Positions 59,762 through 64,000 of a stretch of DNA of 64,000 nt are shown piece by piece. The first letter of the stretch is position 1. Each line of letters opens with the position of its first letter. Below the pieces are notes generated by a model. It made no database searches, was not told where the DNA came from, and saw nothing but the letters and a program-made list of their open reading frames with translations. The DNA is from Roseibacillus persicicus (lineage in GTDB: Bacteria; Verrucomicrobiota; Verrucomicrobiia; Verrucomicrobiales; Akkermansiaceae): assembly GCF_014651675.1 (NCBI RefSeq), contig NZ_BMXI01000017.1:1-64000 (forward strand). Direction: 5' to 3'. Position numbers and translations under genes: made by a program.

Positions 59762-60751
59762 GTGCGCGCGATGGAAGGAATCACCATTCATGGCTGCGGC
59801 TTGGCCGGGGTCTTTGTCGGCTGGCATCTGTGGCAGCGTGGAATCAGCTTTCGCCATGTGGGCGCACGCGGGGTCGGGGCCTCTTGGGCCGCTGCGGGGC
59901 TCGTCAATCCCGTAACCGGAAAGGGGATGAATATCAGCTGGCGCATTGATGAGTTTCTCGAGGAGATGCGCGAGTTTTATCTCGATGCCGGCTCGATGCT
60001 AGGTCGTCATTATTTTAAAGAAGTGCCCGTTCTACGGGTCTTTGCGGGAGAAAAAGAACGGAGAAAATTTGAGGCCAAGCAATCCGAATTGGAGCCGTGG
60101 ATTGGCGATGTTTATTCCGTTCTCACCGATGTGAAAGGCGGCGAGTCCGGCGGGGTGGAGTGGCAAGGGGGCGGCTGGGTGGACGTGCGGGGATTTCTAA
60201 CAGACTCCCTCGCGTTCTTCAAAGAAGAGGGCTTGGGCGCGCCCGGTCCGGAGGTGGAGATCTTTTGTGAGGGAACCAAGGGGCTGCAGGGAGGGGAGTT
60301 TTCCTATCTGCCCAATCGCTTGGCGAAGGGGGAAATCCTCGAGGTTGAAATTCCCGATTGGAAGGAAGAACGAATTCTCAATCGCCGGGGCTGGAGTATA
60401 CCCATCGGCAATGACCGTTATCGGGTGGGGGCGACTTATGAGTGGGACGACCTCACCAATGAGCCGACCGAAGCTGGACGGGTCAAGTTGGAGGCGCTCG
60501 TGAGAGAGTTTACCGATCTGCCCTTCGAGATTCGAAACCATGTCGCGGGAGTCCGTCCCATCGTGCGCAACAGTGAACCCGTCATGGGCGAACATCCCGA
60601 TGCCCCTAAAAAGTTTCTCCTCAACGGGCTCGGGTCCAAGGGGTGTCTCTATGGGCCCAAGGTGGCCAAGCAATTGGTGGAGCACATTCTGGATGGGCGA
60701 GGCATTGAGCCCGAGCTGAGCCTGCATTCCTTTTCTAACATAAACGGATGA
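59762..60751 (+). CDS. FAD-dependent oxidoreductase, MnmC(o)-like
   Basis: 329 residues from a GTG at 59762 (ATG 59771 possible). FAD-binding N-terminus ITIHGCGLAGVFVGWHLWQRG with the GxGxxG-like GCGLAG, a VGARGVGASWAAAGLVNPVTG segment, a central substrate part, VGATYEWDDLTNEPTEAGR, and the C-terminal NGLGSKGCLYGPKVAKQLVEHIL. It belongs to the DAO family. The general layout fits the oxidase domain of MnmC, which converts cmnm5s2U to nm5s2U in tRNA. Its stop overlaps the start of a YtqB/MnmM-type methyltransferase (ATGA), supporting that role. A simple amino-acid oxidase remains possible. Confidence 0.75.
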   Translation: MRAMEGITIHGCGLAGVFVGWHLWQRGISFRHVGARGVGASWAAAGLVNPVTGKGMNISWRIDEFLEEMREFYLDAGSMLGRHYFKEVPVLRVFAGEKERRKFEAKQSELEPWIGDVYSVLTDVKGGESGGVEWQGGGWVDVRGFLTDSLAFFKEEGLGAPGPEVEIFCEGTKGLQGGEFSYLPNRLAKGEILEVEIPDWKEERILNRRGWSIPIGNDRYRVGATYEWDDLTNEPTEAGRVKLEALVREFTDLPFEIRNHVAGVRPIVRNSEPVMGEHPDAPKKFLLNGLGSKGCLYGPKVAKQLVEHILDGRGIEPELSLHSFSNING

Positions 60752-61290
60752 CGATTAGCGACCAAGCGAAGGAAGCGATCGCCCGCGTGCTGGAGGAGGG
60801 CGAGACTGCCATTGACGCCACGATGGGAAATGGCTGGGACACGGTGTTTCTCGCAGAGACAGTCGGCCCCAGCGGCAAGGTGCTGGCCTTTGACGTGCAA
60901 GAGGCCGCTCTGAAAAAGACGGACAAACGGCTGGAGCGTGCAGGGGTGCGGGAGCGCTGCCAGCTGGTGCACCAGGGGCACGAGACGATGGGTGAACACG
61001 TCTCCGGTGGCGTGGGAGCGGTGATGTTCAATCTGGGTTACCTGCCGTATGCGGATCGCTCGGTCATCACCACCGAGGGGACGACTTTGCGGGCCCTGCA
61101 GACAGCGAGGGAGATTTTGCGACCGGGTGGAGTGATCGCCATCATCTGCTACCGTGGCCACCCCGGCGGGCAGGACGAGGCTCGAGCGGTTTGGCAATGG
61201 GTGCTGGCGCAAAGCGAATCCCTGCAAGTCGATGCCCCTAAAGATTTTCCCGTAGGGGACGGTCCTTTTCTCTTGGCCTTGACCAAGTAG
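60748..61290 (+). CDS. YtqB/MnmM-type SAM-dependent tRNA methyltransferase
   Basis: 180 residues. SAM-binding motif DATMGNGWDTVFLAETVGPSGKVLAFDVQEAAL and the YtqB-family signature VMFNLGYLPYADRSVITTEGTTLRALQTA, ending ICYRGHPGGQDEARAV. YtqB-family enzymes include MnmM, which methylates nm5(s2)U to mnm5(s2)U at tRNA wobble position 34. It overlaps the FAD oxidoreductase by 4 bases, so the two-step final part of mnm5U synthesis may be encoded here by two proteins in place of bifunctional MnmC. Confidence 0.85.
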   Translation: MTISDQAKEAIARVLEEGETAIDATMGNGWDTVFLAETVGPSGKVLAFDVQEAALKKTDKRLERAGVRERCQLVHQGHETMGEHVSGGVGAVMFNLGYLPYADRSVITTEGTTLRALQTAREILRPGGVIAIICYRGHPGGQDEARAVWQWVLAQSESLQVDAPKDFPVGDGPFLLALTK

Positions 61291-61294
61291 AAAC

Positions 61295-62434
61295 CTAGCG
61301 CAAGCGGATGCCGAATTGCTTGGCCCAAAGGTGGAGATCCTTTTTGGAAAGAGCGGCCGCCATCAGGTCGGGGAATTGATCGGGGGTGCAGGCAAAGACC
61401 GGAATGCCGAGGGCCGCGAAGCTTGCGGAGTTTTTCTCGCAATACCAGGGTTTGCCCTCATCGCTGAGAGCGAGCAGGGCGATGACTGTCACTCCGGCGT
61501 CGACCATGCGGGCAGCGGTCTTTAGCATGGGGCGGGCGTCTCCTCCTTCTAACAAGTCGGAAATCAGCACGAAGGTGGTGTCGCTGGGGCGGGTGATGTG
61601 GTCCTCGCAATAGCGCATGGCTTTGTTGATGTCGGTGCCGCCTCCCAGTTGCGTTCCAAAGAGCAGGTCCACAGGATCTTTCAAGTCATCGGTCAAATCC
61701 ACCACCGCGGTATCGAAGAGCACGAAGCGGGTCGACACCGCCGGAAGGGACGCCATCACGGCCCCGAAGATGGAGGAATAGATAATAGAGGCCGCCATGG
61801 AACCGCTCTGGTCGATGCACAAGACCACGTCTTTGAGCGAACTCTGTTTGCGCCCGAAGCCCACCAGCTTCTCGGGAATGATGGTTTTGTATTCGGGCTG
61901 ATAGGTCTTCAGGTTGGCCTTGATGGTGCGTGGCCAATCGATTTCCTTGAGCTTGGGGCGTGGATTGCGCAGGTGGCGGGCGAGGGCTCCTTGCACTGCC
62001 GAGCGGGTGGGTTGCTCCAGCTTCCGTAGCAATTCTTCGACTAACTTGCGCACCACTTCGCGCGCGGTCTCGCGGGTTTTCGCTGGAATGAGATGATTGA
62101 GCGAGAGCAGGCTGGAGACGAGGTGAATATCGGGCTCGGCCTCGGCGAGAATCTCGGGTTCTAACAAGAGCTGCTGCAGGTTGAGCCGTTCGATGGCGTC
62201 CTTCTGCATCACTTGCACCACGCTGGAGGGAAAGTATTTACGGATGTCACCCAACCACCGCGAGACATTCGGGTTGGAGGCTCCCAAGCCGCCCGCGCGT
62301 CCACCGCTATCCTGATCATAGAGCGCTTCCAGAGCCTGGTCCATGCGCAGATCATCTTGGGAAAGCTTGGGCGAGAGGTCATTTGCTGGTTCGCCTAACA
62401 GCAATCGCCAGCGTTTGAGTTCGGAGTCGTTCAT
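61295..62434 (-). CDS. VWA-domain protein (CoxE/MoxR-associated type)
   Basis: 379 residues from the ATG at 62434, overlapping the DUF5682 stop (ATGA). The C-terminal half is a von Willebrand A domain with MIDAS D208-x-S210-x-S212 (VVLCIDQSGSMAAS), T in GGGTDINKAM, and D in ISDLLEGGD. The N-terminal part is helical. Such genes form clusters with a MoxR AAA ATPase and DUF5682, thought to act in metal or complex assembly or in conflict systems; the ATPase would be beyond the window. Confidence 0.85.
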   Translation of the reverse strand: MNDSELKRWRLLLGEPANDLSPKLSQDDLRMDQALEALYDQDSGGRAGGLGASNPNVSRWLGDIRKYFPSSVVQVMQKDAIERLNLQQLLLEPEILAEAEPDIHLVSSLLSLNHLIPAKTRETAREVVRKLVEELLRKLEQPTRSAVQGALARHLRNPRPKLKEIDWPRTIKANLKTYQPEYKTIIPEKLVGFGRKQSSLKDVVLCIDQSGSMAASIIYSSIFGAVMASLPAVSTRFVLFDTAVVDLTDDLKDPVDLLFGTQLGGGTDINKAMRYCEDHITRPSDTTFVLISDLLEGGDARPMLKTAARMVDAGVTVIALLALSDEGKPWYCEKNSASFAALGIPVFACTPDQFPDLMAAALSKKDLHLWAKQFGIRLR

Positions 62435-64000
62435 CGTACTTGCTCGGAAGGAATTGGGGTGGAGGAAGAGGGAGCGGGGAGTTCTAACAGTTCGCAAACT
62501 GTCTGGAGAGCGGGGGCCGCTTGCTCGGCGTTGACGTCCCACTTCTTCTGAGAAACTTGGGGACCGCTGGTGGTGAGGTCGCCGCTCTTGAGGGTTTGCG
62601 CGATTTTCGAGCGTTCTGGAGAGGTGAAGCTCCCGAAGGTGCGGCGGAGGAGGGGGAGGCTTTCTTGAAAATTCTCATCATTCAAGGTGCTCAGCCAATC
62701 ATGGATGAGCGCCAGCAGGGGACGGTCATGAACGAGCAGCGAACCCGAGCCCGCGAGAAAGCCTTGCAACCAGTTGGCGGCCGGAAGGGGATCGGTTCCT
62801 CGGGAGAGCGCAAAGGAAAGGCGTCGCGCTGCTTCTTCGCTTTCGATCCGGTTGGCGTCCCTCAGCAATCGGGTTGCGACTCCCCGGACTTCCGCTTGGG
62901 CGGATTCGAGCAAGGAGAGGCGATTGGCAGCCTGATAGAATCCCTCTAACAGTTCTTCCTTGTCGAGGGTCAGAAGAGCGGCGGAATAATTGCGTAGTAG
63001 GTCAGCGAACTCGCGCCCGGCCTCGTCATCCAGTCCGCTCGCGCTGGCAGCCAGCTCGATGTGCAGTCGGGTGGTGAGGTGTTTGAGAATGAGGGTGACC
63101 TTGGAGGTGTCGGTCTTGCGCACATCGCCGTAGCGGGCGATGCGCACCAGCGCAGGAATGGCGGTGAGCAACTCGCGCGTGTTGTGACTGGTGGCGGCTG
63201 CGGCATCCAGCTGGGTGAGCAGAATTTCGGTGGCCTGGGGCAGGACCGCGAGTAGAGAGTGATCGAGCTTGCTCGTGATGTCATCGAGACTCTGATCCGG
63301 CTCCGTCTTCACCAGTGCATTACCCGCCGCGACCTCAAGGGTGTTGCCGTAGGGAGAGGCATCGATGATGGCGAGAAGCAGCTCGGGTTTCCACTGAAGG
63401 ATCCAGAGTTCCTTGAAGGTGCCTTTCGACCGTGTGTCGCGCGGTTCGCCCCAGTTGATTTTCAGTGCGCGTAGACGATGGAGAAACGCGCTCTTCTTGC
63501 GGCCCGATTCTTCCCGCAAATCGAGAGTCTGCTCTTTCACCCCGGCGGTAGGCTTGAGCCGAAGTCGTTTTTGGGTGGCCTCGATGTCCTTTTGTAGAGG
63601 CAACTGCGAGAGCCCCTCGGGGAGTGTGCCTAGAGCTTTTCCGATTAAAAGCGGTTGGCTCAGGAGGGAGAGAGGGGCGGCGTCTCCTTGGCAAAAGACG
63701 GTTTGAATCGCCTCCATGCTTTCGTCCAGACCGGGGCGCGGACGCCCGCGCATTCCGGCCAGGGACTCGGAGAGGCGGGTGGCTTCGATGATGGATGCGG
63801 AGGAGCCTTCGAGGTCATTTTTGCGCAGAATGCGCGCTGCCTTGGTCAACCAAGTGGTGTGGGGATGCTTTGGTTTCGCCCACACGTGGTCATACCAGCC
63901 CGGGGCCCGCACTCCGGCGCCATAGCCGCTGTGGGTGGTCAGACGGTCCAAGGTCCACGGGGTCCAGGTCGCGGCGACTTTGACCTTGGGGAGACCCTTC
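62431..64000 (-). CDS. DUF5682 protein, N-terminus beyond window edge
   Basis: The frame is open to the right edge (at least 522 codons) with the 5' end missing. The edge sequence LPKVKVAATWTPWTLDRLTTHSGYGAGVRAPGWYDHVW is the DUF5682 core. The rest is helical and leucine-rich. Its stop overlaps the start of the VWA gene, so the two are coupled, as in the known SWIM/MoxR/DUF5682/VWA gene neighbourhoods. No catalytic motif is recognised. Confidence 0.82.
   Translation of the reverse strand, partial: KGLPKVKVAATWTPWTLDRLTTHSGYGAGVRAPGWYDHVWAKPKHPHTTWLTKAARILRKNDLEGSSASIIEATRLSESLAGMRGRPRPGLDESMEAIQTVFCQGDAAPLSLLSQPLLIGKALGTLPEGLSQLPLQKDIEATQKRLRLKPTAGVKEQTLDLREESGRKKSAFLHRLRALKINWGEPRDTRSKGTFKELWILQWKPELLLAIIDASPYGNTLEVAAGNALVKTEPDQSLDDITSKLDHSLLAVLPQATEILLTQLDAAAATSHNTRELLTAIPALVRIARYGDVRKTDTSKVTLILKHLTTRLHIELAASASGLDDEAGREFADLLRNYSAALLTLDKEELLEGFYQAANRLSLLESAQAEVRGVATRLLRDANRIESEEAARRLSFALSRGTDPLPAANWLQGFLAGSGSLLVHDRPLLALIHDWLSTLNDENFQESLPLLRRTFGSFTSPERSKIAQTLKSGDLTTSGPQVSQKKWDVNAEQAAPALQTVCELLELPAPSSSTPIPSEQVR

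Overview
The window looks like a chromosomal segment of a GC-rich bacterium of the Verrucomicrobiota (PVC superphylum). The assignment is inferred from gene content: an ECF sigma factor overlapping a FecR-type anti-sigma gene, a formylglycine sulfatase, PVC-type DUF1549/DUF1553 and WD40 cytochromes, a LamG/lamin-tail/CotH surface protein, a PEP-CTERM protease, DUF5069, GYF-DUF4190 and SGNH/sorbosone-dehydrogenase proteins. The sulfatase and nickel superoxide dismutase suggest an aquatic, probably marine, polysaccharide degrader (inference). No rRNA, tRNA, CRISPR array or prophage was found.

Layout. 1-1.45 kb: end of an IS110-family element whose transposase runs off the left edge. 1.4-8.6 kb: carbohydrate and regulation locus (sulfatase, ECF sigma, FecR sensor, GH13 enzyme, and a GH78 rhamnosidase-like protein with a degenerate active-site region). 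8.6-20.5 kb: serS, membrane proteins, a 1,596-residue CotH/LamG/LTD exported protein, queG, an alpha/beta hydrolase, a kelch protein and two tandem GYF-DUF4190 paralogues. 20.5-26.6 kb: an isolated eboD-eboF pair, a PEP-CTERM trypsin-like protease, CCA-adding enzyme, a BLUF photoreceptor and coaX. 26.6-29.6 kb: two divergent ammonium transporters with a sigma-54-type promoter between them. 29.6-34.6 kb: Ni-SOD, an M20 deamidase/desuccinylase, a decayed Doc toxin with intact AbrB-like antitoxin, an epimerase, a cell-wall amidase and a Fur-family regulator. 34.6-42.2 kb: lipoprotein, STAS protein and PP2C phosphatase (partner switching), O-antigen ligase-like protein, DUF5069, rpsN, FmdB, CNNM/CorC and a spermidine-synthase-like protein. 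42.2-55.8 kb: a giant SGNH/beta-propeller/cupredoxin protein, an HD hydrolase-ychJ-pyk operon, the PVC cytochrome pair, an M15 peptidase and a membrane protein. 55.8-57.3 kb: non-coding tandem array of a 388-bp unit carrying REP-like hairpins. 57.3-64 kb: lnt, a DUF1353 lipoprotein, a probable split MnmC pathway (FAD oxidoreductase plus YtqB/MnmM methyltransferase), and a VWA-DUF5682 pair running off the right edge.

The most unusual items are the REP/BIME-like array with compensating stem changes, the overlapping MnmC(o)-like/MnmM-like pair, the cupredoxin-fused dehydrogenase, the rhamnosidase homologue lacking active-site signatures, the stripped-down ebo pair, and two housekeeping genes (queG, coaX) with no ordinary start codon where family alignment expects one.
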